A DNA stretch of 64,000 nucleotides from Psilocybe azurescens (GCA_023853785.1 JAJIRX010000325.1:1-64000); one strand, 5' to 3'. Positions 22,816 to 34,585 are shown, counted from the first letter of the stretch. Made by a program: numbers and translations. Notes: a model not told the origin generated them from the sequence alone.

Positions 22816-25275
22816 TTAACCCCTTCGTGCTCCTGCTCGGTGTGTTCGAGCGCTGAAGTCTGGAATAGCCGCCGCTGCCGTTGTTGCCAAACCCACCCTT
22901 GGACTTGGACTTGCATCCAGGTTCGGGTTCAATAATATAGACATGGACGTGAACGTCATCGTATCCCCATGCCTATGCCTATCTTCATCTATAGAGCAGG
23001 AGCCGTCGTCCTCTTGGTCATCCTCTTGATCGCGGTCTTTGTGGTAGTTGTTGTTGTTATAGGCGGAGGCGGATGAGTGATAATAAGAATGAGAATGCGG
23101 GTGCCAGTTAGTGACAGGGTATGCGTGATATCTGGAAATGGGATTACGAGAATGAGAATGAGAACGTGATCGCAAAGTCGTAGATGTAGATGTAGATGTC
23201 GATGCAGTTGTAGTTGTAGAACAGATCGGAAAAGAGTCTATGATGGATGTATGCAGCGCCCTCGCTGCTGCTGCTGCTGTCGTTATTACTGTCGTTATTG
23301 CCGTCGTAAGAAGAGTGAGATGGATTAAAAGAAGATCGCGACGGCTCATTGTTGCAGTCGGCGTGGGCGTCCCCGCCCCGCCCTCTCCTACGCCGATCGC
23401 GACGCCCCCTCGCCCCCTCGTGTCCGTGTCCGTGTTCATGTCCGTGGTGGCGCTGCGACGTGCTTCTGCTCCCAGCGCCGCCGCCGACAGTGGCATCACA
23501 GAGCGCGGGGCAGCCGGTGAGGACGACGACGCTGACGGCGACGAAGCGGCAAACGCAACCATATGTGCGTATGATGATGGTGTCAATGTTATAGCTGGGG
23601 ATTTGCATTCCCTCAGCAATGGCGCCGGATGGAGATGGCGAAGGGCGGCGAAGGAGGGAGGAGGAGGGAGAGGGAGAGCGCGTCTTCGTCTTCGTCTTCC
23701 TCGTCGGAGTTTGCGTTTGCGTCGTCGAAGGGCTGCGCCTGCGTCCGAGTCAGGGGCTGCGTCTGTATCGAGGGCCCTACCAGAGCGTAAGTGAAAGCCA
23801 GAGGCGGGTGAAGCAGGGGTAGGAGCAGGAGAGTTGCAGTTACGCTGGAAGGAAAGGAGAACGTCAAAGTGGACGTCAAAGTCAAACTCGAAGTGGAAGT
23901 GGAAGTGGAGATGGAACCCGAACCCGGACTCGAGGTGGAAGAAGGCGGAGATGGCGCGTCAGCGATGCTAAACGAGCTCTTCGCTCTTCGCCGTTGTCGT
24001 TGTCGTGGGTTTCTGGCGTTTCACCGTGCGGCCTTGTCGAGCTGGCTGCCGCCCCTGTCCCTGTCTCTTCCATTGTCCGGGTTTGTGCCCGTGTTCGCGA
24101 ACAGCATGTTCCCGTTCCCATTCGTGTTGGTGGTAGTGGTATGCGACTGCAGCGCCGGTTTCGCCCTGCCATGACGGGGTTCGAAGTTCAGTGTGGGCTG
24201 CGCCCCAGCTCGAATACATGGATATGTGTATGCTCCGATGGCGATGGCGGGCGGTAGGTCGACGCCGGTGTCAGGCCAGGCGGAGACGGGAGCGAGAACG
24301 AAGTAGAGGTATGAGCGGGAGTGTGACCCTGTATGCTCCATGGACGCGAAGTCAATATCGAGGCGGGAAGTTGACTTCCGTGATATCATTATCGTCATCA
24401 TCCCTGTAGTCCTCGTCCTCCTGCCCGTCCCTCGTCTCAGTCCCCGTCCTCGTAGTCTTCGTCCTCGTCCTCGTGTTCGTCGTCCCCGTCCTCATCCGGG
24501 TCTTCACACTCATCCTCATCAACACCCAAGCCGCGCATCGCATCGTCCGAGATCCGCAGTCCACTCGGGCGTTAAAGGTAAAGGTAAATGGTGCGGAGGC
24601 TTGATGCCCGCGAGGAACGCACCCCGCTCCGATCTGTCTCCGCCTGCTAGACCCAGACCGTGACTCTGACTCTGACCCGGTCGCAAAGGGCCTGGGACGG
24701 CTGGGACTGGGGCTGCGAAGAGACCTTTGATGGTGGAGAGCACGCGGGTGACGTCTCGATGCGATATGGAGGATCCGGGGGTGGCAGGGGGTGGAGGGAG
24801 GGTCGCGGATAAGGGATGGGAGGAGGGGGAGGGGGAGAACATGGAGGGCGGGAATGGCAGGCACGAAGAAGAGGAGGAAGAGGAGACGCGGATGGTGTCG
24901 TCTCACGGAGAAGGAGGCGAGGTCGGCGTAGGTGAGGACTACGAATTTGTTGCTGTTGCTGTTGATAGTGGTATGGGCGGTGCCATTGACATTCCCATTA
25001 GCGTTACTGGAGGGAGAGGCGAGACGGGCAGCAGCAGACCGTGGCTTGAGTGGATGAAGAGTGTTTATAAGCACGCAGGGCGCTGAGTAGGGGACGGGGC
25101 ACGGTACCTGGAGCTTGCTCAGCGCGGTTTGCGTCCAGCGCAGACCATCGAGATCAGCGAACTCGGCTTTCACGGTGGCAAACGGCTGCATCAGCAGCTG
25201 TCTTTGCTCCTGCAAAATACATAGAATTTTTAATGGCGTGATACTGGGGAAGAGAGTGAGACAAACCTCGGTCAT
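22816..25275 (-). CDS. Ser/Thr/Asp-rich protein, unidentified; divergent neighbour of PCNA-like gene
   Basis: The start at 25275 gives MTE, interrupted by a good intron (GTTTGTCTC...TTTTGCAG, about 25267-25211). The second exon reads EQRQLLMQPFATVKAEFADL, then WTQTALSKLQ. Beyond this, protein-like pieces change frame repeatedly: Asn/Thr-rich (NANGNVNGTAHTT), Ser-rich, a segment ending LTPEWTADLG (about 24550), an acidic run, then a Ser/Thr-rich part down to about 23620. The stretch 22816-23619 is low complexity and may not belong. No domain is recognised. Exon limits after the first two are uncertain, and frame breaks may be real or due to homopolymers. Before the retrotransposon inserted, its ATG lay about 365 bp from the PCNA-like ATG on the opposite strand. 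Confidence 0.4.
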
Positions 25276-25548
25276 AAGGGGGCCTCAGCTTCCTCGGGAG
25301 CCTGCTCCATCTCAGTCTCGATGAGCCGCTACTTGTGCTGCTCCGCCCGGGACGCATGCATTTATTCGTAGCAGTCATGTTCGTTCGTTAGAAGTTGTTG
25401 TAAGAATCGAAGCGAGCGGGATAGGAGAGAGCAGTGCGGAATAGAATACGAGGTTTAACCTTGTTGCAAGTAAGTAAAAAGTAAAAAAAAAGCACAAGAG
25501 ACCGCGTTGGGAATCAAGTTTCTACGAAAGTCGTTACGCGTGACGTGA

Positions 25549-25553
25549 CCATG
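25549..25553. other. Target-site duplication CCATG (left)
   Basis: The five bases CCATG directly before the left LTR are repeated exactly at 35107-35111 after the right LTR, as expected for Ty3/gypsy integration. Confidence 0.9.
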
Positions 25554-25900
25554 TGTGACAGAAGTGACTATCGTGACTGCGGGAGCGGCGATAGTTTCGT
25601 TCTGCCACACGGATAAAGGTTTGGGTAGTGAAGCTTTAGCTGGTATAGACAGGTATAAGAGCTGGTTATTCACTGGGGGATTGTAGCTACTACACGGTCT
25701 GTATTTATACTGTAGAGGAGAGGTCTAGAGCTAGGTAAAAAGGGTTTGTGGCTGAGGATAATAAATAGGGTATCTAGTAAAGGAAGGTTTCAGGGATAAG
25801 AGACGAAGTCATGTGTTAGGGGACTAAACGGAGTGGAGTCGAAACGATAAGATTAAAGAGATAGATAATCAGTAAGCAAGGAATGTACCGGATCGTCACA
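25554..25900 (-). repeat. 3' LTR of the gypsy element
   Basis: 347 bp, plus-strand start TGTGACAGAAGTGAC, end GATCGTCACA. Compared with the other LTR it has one extra A in GGTAAAAAGGG and T instead of G in GGGACTAAACGG. Confidence 0.95.
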
Positions 25901-26025
25901 TACGCCCTCCGGGGATTGTGGAACAATGTCCAAATGAAAATTAAGAATGAGTATGGAAATGAATGTAAAATAAAGGAATGTCGAGTGGTGAACGCCTAAA
26001 TGATGTTGCGTAAAGAAGATTCAGC

Positions 26026-26987
26026 CTAGGATCCATCTGCCATAACGACGTCGGACGTGGAGTAAGTGCCCGAATTGGATTGGTAGTTGTTTTTGCGATG
26101 CTTGTTGTCCGTTTTCGAGCGGCGGCGCTGGTTTTCAGCGTTTGTGGAAGTAATGGTCAGAACTCTTGCGACGCTGTAGTATCTGCTGAGGCAGCGAGCA
26201 GGAACATGTCCGAGATTAAGTTAGCATGTGGTGTTTGAAGGTGATGGAAAGGTAAAGGGATCTGAGTAGAACTGGAATGGCTGCGTGTCTGCGTGTTGCG
26301 ATGTCGAGGACGCAAAATTTTGAAGTCGGAGCCGGTGATAGGTAAGCCGTCGACGACGTAATGAGCATGAATAGGGTCCCAAACTGCGAAACGATGGGGG
26401 CCGGTTGCGTAGGAATTAAAGAGATTGGAGATAGTAGGGTATCCGTAGGGAATAGATCCAATTTCGGTAGTCTTGTTAGGGAGAGCGCGGATCTTCCGAT
26501 CATAGGCGCAAAACGATAGAATCATTTTTGAGGTTAGTGCTTGTTGCGCGTCAAACCGAGAAAAGCCAATCGTCGGGTCGAAGATGACGAACTTGTTGTG
26601 AGAAATACGACGGACACCGGGGTGAGCGATAGTCGGCAGGAAGGTCAGATCGGCAGGTAGGGTGGCAAATGGGACATTGACAAGGACAGGATTGTTGACA
26701 GAAGGCAAAGGAGTGTTGATGGAGGCGACGGCCTCAGAGGTATTATCGGCGGGTTACATTAGAGCTGGGGTATACGATAGGATCAGAATGCAAGGAAAGA
26801 GGAGTGGGATTTTTAGAGAAATGAAGCGAGGAAAGAACGGAATTATTAGAAATAGATTCGGGCGTACTATCGTCGCCGAAAAGGTAATCGATGCTAAGGT
26901 TTTTGTCCGCATCGGATATAGAATTAGAGGGAAAGAATTAGAAGTGTTTTGAGATGAAGAGATGGAAGTATTGTCAGTGGAAAGCAT
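26026..26987 (-). pseudogene. Accessory ORF between integrase and 3' LTR
   Basis: Downstream of the integrase-chromodomain ORF, about 960 bp of protein-like sequence is split over frames. The 26987 start reads MLSTDNTSISSSQNTS. A second frame gives SIDYLFGDDSTPESISNNSV. A third, open from about 26753 to 26157, includes FATLPADLTFLPTIAHPGVRRI, KFVIFDPTIGFSRFDAQQAL and FAVWDPIHAHYVVDGLPI. A final frame change leads to a basic tail (RRRSKTDNKHRKNN) and stop at 26026-26028. There is no signal peptide or clear membrane segment in the middle part, so it is not obviously an envelope. I know of no domain that fits. Its position makes it a third gene of the element. Confidence 0.6.
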
Positions 26988-26997
26988 GTTGGGAATC

Positions 26998-28328
26998 TTA
27001 GAATTGAAATGAGTGGGTGGGTTTTTTGGTGAAGAAAGAGCGGATTGTAGAGAGGATTTTATATGTTTTGGGAGGCTCAGGGTGCTCAGAAATTTTTTTT
27101 AAAAAATTCAAGAAAATTTGGGGGTCATCGGACGGAGGTTTTCCGCGTCCCTTTGGCAAATTTTCAACACGTTCCACACCCAGGAGGTCAAGGTACACTT
27201 TAAGGGCGTGTAATTCAGCCACATTTTCATAAGGTAGCCAGGTAATATCTCCCGCTTTCCATTCTATTTCGAAGATTGAGTCTAGTCCAACTCCAAAATG
27301 TGATTTAATTTTTTCTACTGCCCATTCAGATCCAGGGCGGTCTACTGTGCTGATCTGTTCATCCAAGCGACCAGGGAATAATCTATCATCATTGGGATGA
27401 TGTATTCTTAGCAATGAAGCATGAAAAACGGTGTGTACTCCCCGTTGCTTTAGCGAGTTAGATAGATCCAGTTTGTATGATTGATTACCATAGTCTTTTA
27501 GAATTTTATAAGGCCCAATGTATTTGGGAATCAATTTGCGAGCTAGACCTTTGGGGAATGAAATATTCTTTGTGGACAGGTATACAAGGTCTCCTTCTTT
27601 GAAAGGGGAGAGCTGTCTTTTTCTATTAGCATCTCTTGTTTGTTTAACTCTAGCGGCTAGAATACTATCATGGGCTGTCATTAGAGCAAGCTTTTTTGTA
27701 ACGCAAAATTTCTAACGGATGGGTATTCTGATTGTTCCGCAGAGTCCCAAATCATGGGACGCGGCATGCGGCCGTGATTTAAGAAAAACGGTGCAAAGCC
27801 AGTGCTCTCAGATCTAGCTGAATTAATTGCGAATTCAATGGCCGGGAGCTTAGCCACCCAGTCTGTCTGTTTATCGTTTACACATTGCCTTAGCATTTGA
27901 TTAACGGTGCGATTAGCGCGCTCTGTGGAGCCATCCGTTTGGGGATGGTAAGCGCTTGATATTTTTAGATTGGTTCCTATTAATTTATTCAAATGCGTCC
28001 ATAGTATGCTCGTGAATAGAACATCTCGATCGCTAATGATATTTTTAGGTAGTCCATGTAATTTATACACATGTTCAAATACTAGTTCTGCAATTTGTCT
28101 GGCAGTATAGTCTGTTCTGCTTGGGATTAAATGTACCATTCCAGTTAATAAGCAAATTACCACTGTTATGGAGTCAAAGCTTCCATCACGGTTTTTGAAT
28201 AGGGAAGGGGTCCCACAAAATCTATTCCAATAGACTCCCATGGAGTCCCAGGTACCGGAAGAGGATTGAGTAACCCGTATGGTTTTGGTTGCTAGGTTTA
28301 CTTCTTTTGCATGTGGAGCAAGTGTCAC
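26998..28328 (-). CDS. Integrase: catalytic core, GPY/F-type module and chromodomain
   Basis: 28328-27681 holds the core. The first catalytic Asp region is near residue 28 (frame-damaged there), SDRD at 99-102 and the Glu of STERANRT at 136, the DDE triad. 27681-26998 continues after a short frame shift. GPYKI at 56-60 and HASLLRIHHP at 88-97 are the usual integrase C-terminal module. Residues about 117-170 (EWAVEKIKSHFG..., FEIEWKAGDITWLPYENV) form a chromodomain, which in chromoviruses guides insertion to marked chromatin. The zinc-binding HHCC part lies upstream in the ORF ending near 28222. Confidence 0.85.
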
Positions 28329-29112
28329 AAAATGCTTTAGTGTCGTGAACTAATTCTTTCCACCATACTTGGTTCCTAAGGTAATCCACCGTTCTGACAG
28401 CTCCGAGATGAGCTAACAGAGAGTGTGCCTCAGATATAATTATTTCCCTGACACTTCTTCCCTTTACAATAATTCTAGGGATGCATAATAATTTGTTTCC
28501 TTTCTCTCTTAGGAATACTAAACCATTTTCTACTTCAAAGTTTCTAAACTCTTTTGGTTCTTTGAATATGTAACTGAAGAAGGGGTCTAAATTGTAGCTG
28601 TTACGAATTTCTTTTACAACATCAAATCCGTTAACTGACGATGACGCTAAGTCCAATAGGTTTGGCGCGTCTCGGGGTTCGCCGTTGTCACGCGGGTTTG
28701 ATATCTCCGCATTTTCGTCTTCATCGGGAATGCCGTGTGTTTCCGTATTAGGTAAGTCCGGATCAATATTTTTCCTTAACGGCGGTATCCTAATTATCAA
28801 CCTTTCTGTGGCAGGTTTTGCAGTGCTATTTGCTTGTTTTGTGTTACTCTTCCCGCCCTCCTTTCGTTCGACTGGAGGTTTTAGAACGAAATGTTCACGC
28901 ATCCGGGCCGCGAACTCGCGCGAGGTTTCCGGTCTACCGGTGTCAGCAGGTGGTACGTTCTTGCGTGTTTGTCTTCGCGAAGCTGCGCGTGCTTCGATTC
29001 CCGCAAGGATCGGTAATGCGCCCTCCGTTACATCGACGTCTTCATCTGCCACGTCGTGGTAGGAGTATTCGCTGCGCGCTCGTATCGTACCAGGTGAGTC
29101 GTTCGAGTACAT
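28222..29112 (-). CDS. Polyprotein segment: spacer and integrase HHCC zinc domain
   Basis: This segment follows the RNase H end (ADALSRMYSND, just before and at 29112). About 150 residues are charged linker with Pro/Glu/Asp-rich sequence. It then reads IISEAHSLLAHLGAVRTVDYL, VWWKELVHDTKAFCDTCSTCKRSK, the H-x-H...C-x2-C zinc-binding fold at the start of retroviral integrases. The frame is lost near 28250, within the sequence leading to the core domain. Confidence 0.8.
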   Translation of the reverse strand: MYSNDSPGTIRARSEYSYHDVADEDVDVTEGALPILAGIEARAASRRQTRKNVPPADTGRPETSREFAARMREHFVLKPPVERKEGGKSNTKQANSTAKPATERLIIRIPPLRKNIDPDLPNTETHGIPDEDENAEISNPRDNGEPRDAPNLLDLASSSVNGFDVVKEIRNSYNLDPFFSYIFKEPKEFRNFEVENGLVFLREKGNKLLCIPRIIVKGRSVREIIISEAHSLLAHLGAVRTVDYLRNQVWWKELVHDTKAFCDTCSTCKRSKPSNQNHTGYSILFRYLGLHGSLLE

Positions 29113-30303
29113 GCGTGATAAGGCGTCCGCGACAACGTTTTCACTTCCAGGGACGTATACGACTTCGAATTCGAAGGAGGATATCTTTTCTAGCCATCTA
29201 GCCTGTCGTCCAGACAGGTTTTTCTGATTGAGTAAGTGAATTAATCCCTTGTGATCCGTTACCCACTTGAATCTAACCCTTGTAGTATATCTCGATGCCG
29301 CAGCATGGTCTCTATGCCTGCAAACATCTCAATTTCATGGGTTGGATAGTTTTGTTGGGCCGAATTCAACTTAGCTGAGTAGAAGGCTGCAATTTTCGCT
29401 GTTTTCCAATCATCTCCCTGACTGACAAGTCCAGATATTCCTGTGGCACAACCATCCGTTACCATCCACACTTGTGGTGCGTTCTTTGCGTAGTTCAACG
29501 GCGTACGATGGTGTTCTCGCGTGTTCCCAACAAGACGTTTCACGTCTTCGAACGCTCTTTGTTCTGTATAGGTCCATCGGAAGGGGACTGTGTCGCCGGT
29601 GAGTGATGTGAGCGTTCCCATAGGTATTCTAACACCCGGAACGTCGTCGGCCAGGTACCCTACCGCGCCCAAGAAGCCTCTCAGTAGATCGCGATTCGTC
29701 GGCACCTTCCAATTCACAACGGAATCGACTTTGTCGCCATCCATTCGGATTCCGTTATCGTCGACTATTCGTCCTAGGACCTTCAGTTCTGATTGTAGGA
29801 AGCGGAGTTTTCCTTTACTGAGGTACAGTTTCTCTTTCTTTAGGATATCTAAGATGATTTTTACATGTCTAATATGTTCCTCAAGGGAATCTGAATAGAT
29901 TAAGATGTCATCTAAGTACACATCCATGAATCTACCAATGTATGGGGAGAACAAGTGATTCATCAGTGTTTGGTAAGTGGCTGGAGCGTTGCAATCTCCT
30001 TGCTGTACTACCAAACTAACCATATTTCCATCTGGGGTCGTTACGCCGGTGCGATGTCACGTCGCCCGGATCTATACGAATTTGTTCATAGGCCGATTTT
30101 CCATCCAACGACGATTTGAAGCGATGGCGAGCTACCCGCCTTAATATTCCTTCAATATCTGGCAACGGTGAGGTTAACTTATATGTATTTTTATTACGCT
30201 CACGCAAATCGAATACAGTACGGAGCTCAGGCGGCTCGTTTGCTTTCCGGGGCTTCGGAATCAACAACATTGGGACTGTGTTCCCGACGATGTAATCTTC
30301 CAT
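29113..30303 (-). CDS. Reverse transcriptase and RNase H (frame-split)
   Basis: 30303-30016 carries the first RT motifs (PMLLIPKPRK, FDLRERNKNT, SPLPDIEGILRRVARHRF, SLDGKSAYEQIRI). The frame changes near 30020. 30023-29259 continues with VQQGDCNAPATYQTLMNHLF and the catalytic YLDD at residues 36-39, then the thumb/connection (FLGAVGYLADDVPGVRIPMG) and the start of RNase H (VWMVTDGCATGISG). RNase H ends in another frame between 29259 and 29112 (WVTDHKGLIHLLNQKNLSG). All key residues are visible, so only two indels separate it from an open frame. Confidence 0.88.
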
Positions 30304-30453
30304 CGTCCCGATTTAAGGTATGCGTCGCGTTTTCCGCCCATTGCGCTCGGAATGCTTCAGGACAGCGGGAGGGACGCCAATGGTATGTCTTTGTTTCATC
30401 TATCAGTGGTATGGTGTGATTAATGACCCTTAAAGGTGGCAGTTCCGTCTCGC

Positions 30454-31410
30454 TTACGTCCTTACATAGTGGTTCTGCGTGAACGGCGCGAGGGTCTCTC
30501 GTGCGACCTCAAGGTTATCGTGTACTGGGTGTACAGAATGCACCATTGGCTTGGTGTCTGGTCCCGCCTTCATGGGAAGAGGTACGTCGCTCCCGATTAT
30601 CACTCGGGCGGGGTTTAACCCAATACAAACTGAATGTTCATACAGAAAGGGCGTGCCCAATATTAAATCGTAGTTGCTTATGTTGGCTATATCAAAGGTA
30701 CGTTCGCCTTTAATGTTTTGATATTCAAACTTAACGGTTGTTGACGCGTTGATTTTAGAACGTGATCCTTGTACGGCTAGTTGCAAGGTGATAGGTTCAT
30801 CAAATTTAATTTTCTTTACTTTGAGCTGATCTGCAAGTGTGGTAGACATGAAATCTCCCAACGAGCCTGAGTCGATGAGGGCCCGTACGGGCTGTTCATT
30901 TATTTTGAGCTTGACGATCACAGGTTTCGGTAAGAACCTGCGCTTATCCTTTACAGCGGCCGCATTTCGTTGTAATCCAGGATACGATTTCCGATCGACC
31001 TGAACACCGCACAACTGAAGGTATTGGCTAGGGGATAGTTCCTCTACATCGTGATCCACTCCTTCAGTAGGTTTTTGCTTTCTAGATCTCAATAAGTTAT
31101 TGACTAATCCCTTAATTTTGGACCAGGTTCCTTTCGACGTTCGTACTTCGATTTCGTCGGGCTTGGATGCCTCCATTTCCTCAAGTCTGTTTAGCTCGTA
31201 TGAGGCTATCTGGGCTTCATACCAGACACAGATGTCGAAATCTTCCTTTTCGAGGTAAGTTACTGGTAATTTACATTCCAGATCTCGATATGGGTCTCTC
31301 ACATCAAGTGTTTTAGGGTTAATGTCATTCTTTCTTACTTGGAAATGCGGTTCCTCATTGTTATCGTAATGCAATTCCTCTGCAAATGTGGTATGATTGT
31401 TCAATAACAT
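30454..31410 (-). CDS. Retroviral-type aspartic protease region
   Basis: The protease core is around residues 168-260: ALIDSGSLGDFMS with catalytic DSG at 180-182, and YDLILGTPFL at 247-256, the second conserved motif. The first 70 residues carry the last copy of a repeated module (see 31210-32316). The C-terminal part approaches the RT leader; LPPLRVINHTIPLID follows at about 30450-30400 in another frame. Confidence 0.85.
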   Translation of the reverse strand: MLLNNHTTFAEELHYDNNEEPHFQVRKNDINPKTLDVRDPYRDLECKLPVTYLEKEDFDICVWYEAQIASYELNRLEEMEASKPDEIEVRTSKGTWSKIKGLVNNLLRSRKQKPTEGVDHDVEELSPSQYLQLCGVQVDRKSYPGLQRNAAAVKDKRRFLPKPVIVKLKINEQPVRALIDSGSLGDFMSTTLADQLKVKKIKFDEPITLQLAVQGSRSKINASTTVKFEYQNIKGERTFDIANISNYDLILGTPFLYEHSVCIGLNPARVIIGSDVPLPMKAGPDTKPMVHSVHPVHDNLEVARETLAPFTQNHYVRT

Positions 31411-32316
31411 TTCCGCGTAATTTTCTAATGGGGTGCCGATGATTGTTTCATGAACAGCTCGATGTCTCAGCCAGTCGTTGGCGATTGCGCGGGGTCTAAT
31501 TTATCCGAATCAATCGCGCATTGCATCGCGTACCAGTGTCCGACTGAAAACATATCGTACCTTAATCGGGACACATGGAGGTAAGATTCAATTAATCGCT
31601 TTTATCATAAATAATATACCGATTGTCATATCCCTTTTCGATCTTGAATCTGGATTCATTTTTAATCCATGGTTGGTTATCATCCCCAGGGTAGGGTGTG
31701 CATCGATTCAAAATGTGGTCTAGCTGTGTGACATACGGGTTGAGTGGCTGTCCGGTTCTGTTTGATAGTACGTCTCGTAGGATAGGTTCATTTTCTGAAC
31801 TTTCATAGTGATCTCTATAATGCTTTCGGCCAATATCTGCCTCATAAATACTTGAGACGTGTTTTAAATAATTGTTATTGTATAATTGGTTCCGTTCAAG
31901 TCGTTTTGTGTACCAATCAACTAGATTTAGCTTATAATTCTCGAGTAGGGATTTTCGAATGAATGTTTTCATATCCAAATCCATGTCCTCAATACAATAC
32001 ATGTCTGTATTATCAACAGGATATATAGAGAACCGAGCATCATCTTCAGTCATTGGATTAATGGAAGGATAGTTGGTCTGAATTCCATCCCTCAGGAGAT
32101 AGGTAGGAATTTCCGTAAATGGTTGGCCAAAAGGCCACCAATTTCGTTGCAATGAGTGAGGCAAAGAGCTTTCGCCCTCCGTTTTGAATACCATCCCCGG
32201 ATGTCAAATTTCGAGTTCTCGAGTTGTGACTTGGATATATTTATTCTAAAGTTCGTGAGCTCATCTTTAAGATGGTATGTATTCAAGTTGTTGTTTGACT
32301 TGATAATAGTGAATCG
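31210..32316 (-). other. Four-copy repeated module between gag zinc knuckle and protease
   Basis: Four divergent copies of one protein module: 32316-32179 (RFTIIKSNNNLN...WYSKR), 32035-31901 (RFSIYPVDNTDM...WYTKR), 31651 to about 31530 (RFKIEKGYDN...WYAMQ, crossing a frame shift) and 31347-31210 (HFQVRKNDI...WYEAQ). The shared pattern is (R/H)F-x-(I/V), then Y-x-(I/L)-x-D, a (I/L)-x-x-S-x-L or equivalent, (F/Y)-D/N-(I/L/M), and W-Y. Copies 1 and 3 are preceded by PYPGD. The period is about 280-385 bp. The module lies after the CCHC knuckle and before the protease. I do not recognise it as a named domain. Confidence 0.65.
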
Positions 32317-34585
32317 TCCGTCAGGCATACATATTTCATTTGAATAATATTCATCTCCTGGGTAAGGCCCCAGAATATTTAATAAATAAGACGCATGCAT
32401 TGCGAATGTATCCCCAAGTGTGTCTCGGGGGTAGCAACGTATTTCGTTAATCCAGGGTGGATCGTCGTTATCGAAACTAATAGCGCCCAATGGCATGTCT
32501 TCAAGGACCTCGACAAATTCTCCGGATGAATCGGATTTTGTATCCTCCTCCTGTACAAGTTCTACATTAAATGTAGACATTCCGGGAGGTTTGTTTCCAT
32601 TATGTTTAACTGAACTAGCTTGGGGGCAATTGCGGGACATGTGTCCCTGCTCATTGCACCGGAAACATCTTCCACTGGCAATCCGGTCAGCTTTTTCTTT
32701 TCAGATAGTATATTTTTATTACTGCTGGATTCTCTCCTAGTGTCTTTATTAAACTTAGGACGGTTTGTACCTTCTTTATTGAAGGGCTTATATTTATCCT
32801 TATTGTAACTATTTCGGTTATTATATTTATTTGGTTTGGCTTCTCGTTGCTTATCATCATGTCGGGATCGCGACGAGTCATATCGGCGCTTATCACGATG
32901 TCCCTTTTGATCTCGCAAAGTCGACGTTGATTGTCGATCTTTATTCGGGCGGCCCACGGTTTCCGAAATTTCTATTATTTCAGCCTGACTTACGACTTCC
33001 TCCCAGGTGGAGGAGTCCGGATGGAGTCCGTCACGCCACAGTCCACGTTGAATATAATCCGCGGCACCGTTCCAAAACGACTGACAAGGTCACTTTCAGT
33101 CATTGATCCCAGTAAGTTAAATTGTTCTTCAAGGTAATAGATATATTCGCTAACTCTTCTATTGCCTTGAGTGGCATGCTCAAATTTCCTTCGTATTTTT
33201 GCCTGAAGTCAATTGGAAAGCAGTAGTTGAAAAGTCCATTATAAAATAAGGACATAGACATAGTTTCTTCTTGGGTAGCAGCCTTCTGTAAATAATAGTC
33301 ATAGGCTTTTCCTTCTAAGAAATATGATAAGGCTAGTATCCTTCGCTTTTTTGAACCCACTATCTTCAAGGTAGGCTTTACTTTCTTTTACAAACCGATG
33401 ATAGCTCGCGCGGGTCAGCGCGGCCATCATATGGGTTTGGTTTGAAGGCCTTCCCGCCCTGATGACGTTTTTAGACTTCGCGGTGCTTCTTACGGCGCTT
33501 CCTTCGGTCTGATCTTCCACGCGGATCATCCGATGGTTCTTCCGAATTGCTACTAGAAGTTTCAGACTTGCTCGAATCGGAACTTCCGGATGAGTCGTTG
33601 CTAGGCTCAGAAGAACTTGTTGATGATGGTTCAGAATCCGAAGATTCGGATGAGCTACTCACTGGCTTCTTAGATTTCTTGGCTTTTGTCTTGGTCTGTG
33701 CAGTTTTCAAAGCTGTACCTAAGAATGATTTAGGATTTACATGGGCCACTGGCCTTGCAGATATAGGCAGTGGTTCGTTCCTTAGACAGTACGATTGGCC
33801 GTTAGGTCAAACCGGAGGCCTGGAACAGTAGATATACTTTCACTGATAATAGGTGTAGCAGGTACATCATTGATTTTATTAGCCTCTTTCGTCTTAGCAG
33901 CTTTCTTCGCTTCTTTAAGAGCCTTTTTCTGTGCCTTGGAGCTCAATTCTCCTTTTGGAATCCCAGCATTTCCCCATTCTCGGGGATCAGTGGTTTTTCC
34001 TTTGTTTTTGGAGGTTCCTTCGCCGAGAGACTGAGACCGTTCTCGGCGGACTTTCTTATTTCGGCGGGCAATCCGCTCTTTCTCTTCCTTAGTTAAGGAA
34101 TTTTCGGCTTCTTTAATGGCCGAGTCTATTTCTGGCGAGCTTTCAATCACTCGTTTCTTAGCATGCTTGTTAAATTCTTTAGCAGAATTCTTACGGCGCT
34201 GTAGCCGCTTCATGTCTCTTGGAGCTCTTGCTCTGGACAGTGGTCCATGGACCGTTTTCATCCTCATCAGTCTCTTCAGAATGAGAAGGGGATATATCTT
34301 TTCAGTAGTACTAGGTTCTACTGTTTGCATTACAATACTGTCTCCGTAAATAAAGCTATTCCCAACAGGTGTCATCCTTAAGTTATTAGGAGACTGGGCC
34401 ATAGCATCCTGGCTCTCTTCATATGAAGGAGCAGGGGGTCTCGACGACACAACGTCACTATAAGTGCGTATAAGAGTGTGTTCGCCGGCAACGTCCGAAT
34501 AAGGATTCGGTGAGACAGTTCGCGATCGCTGATCGTCAGGATCAGTGGCGCGGGAGCGGGAACGTAGGGTATATCTATGTGGCAT
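32092..34585 (-). CDS. Gag-like region with CCHC zinc knuckle (frame-split)
   Basis: 34585-33782 is the N-terminal basic/Ser-rich part (MPHRYTLRSRSRATDPDDQR). 33749-33471 is a Ser/Asp/Glu-rich linker. 33529-33299 and 33369-33100 are the capsid-like part (LALSYFLEGKAYDYYLQKAA, MSLFYNGLFNYCFPIDFRQK). 32957-32562 is a basic Asn/Lys-rich stretch. The zinc knuckle CFRCNEQGHMSRNC (C-x2-C-x4-H-x4-C) is at 32627-32667. Five frame switches are needed. The leader from the LTR to the first ATG is 175 nt. Confidence 0.8.

Noticed and set aside
22435..23885. Many overlapping ORFs on both strands
   Set aside because: Low-complexity GA/TC and CG-rich sequence keeps several frames open; only the minus-strand 5' exons near 25.2 kb have convincing splice and protein signals.
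26157..26708. Envelope gene making the element a retrovirus-like agent
   Set aside because: No signal peptide, no clear transmembrane segment and no Cys pattern were seen; left as an unknown accessory ORF.
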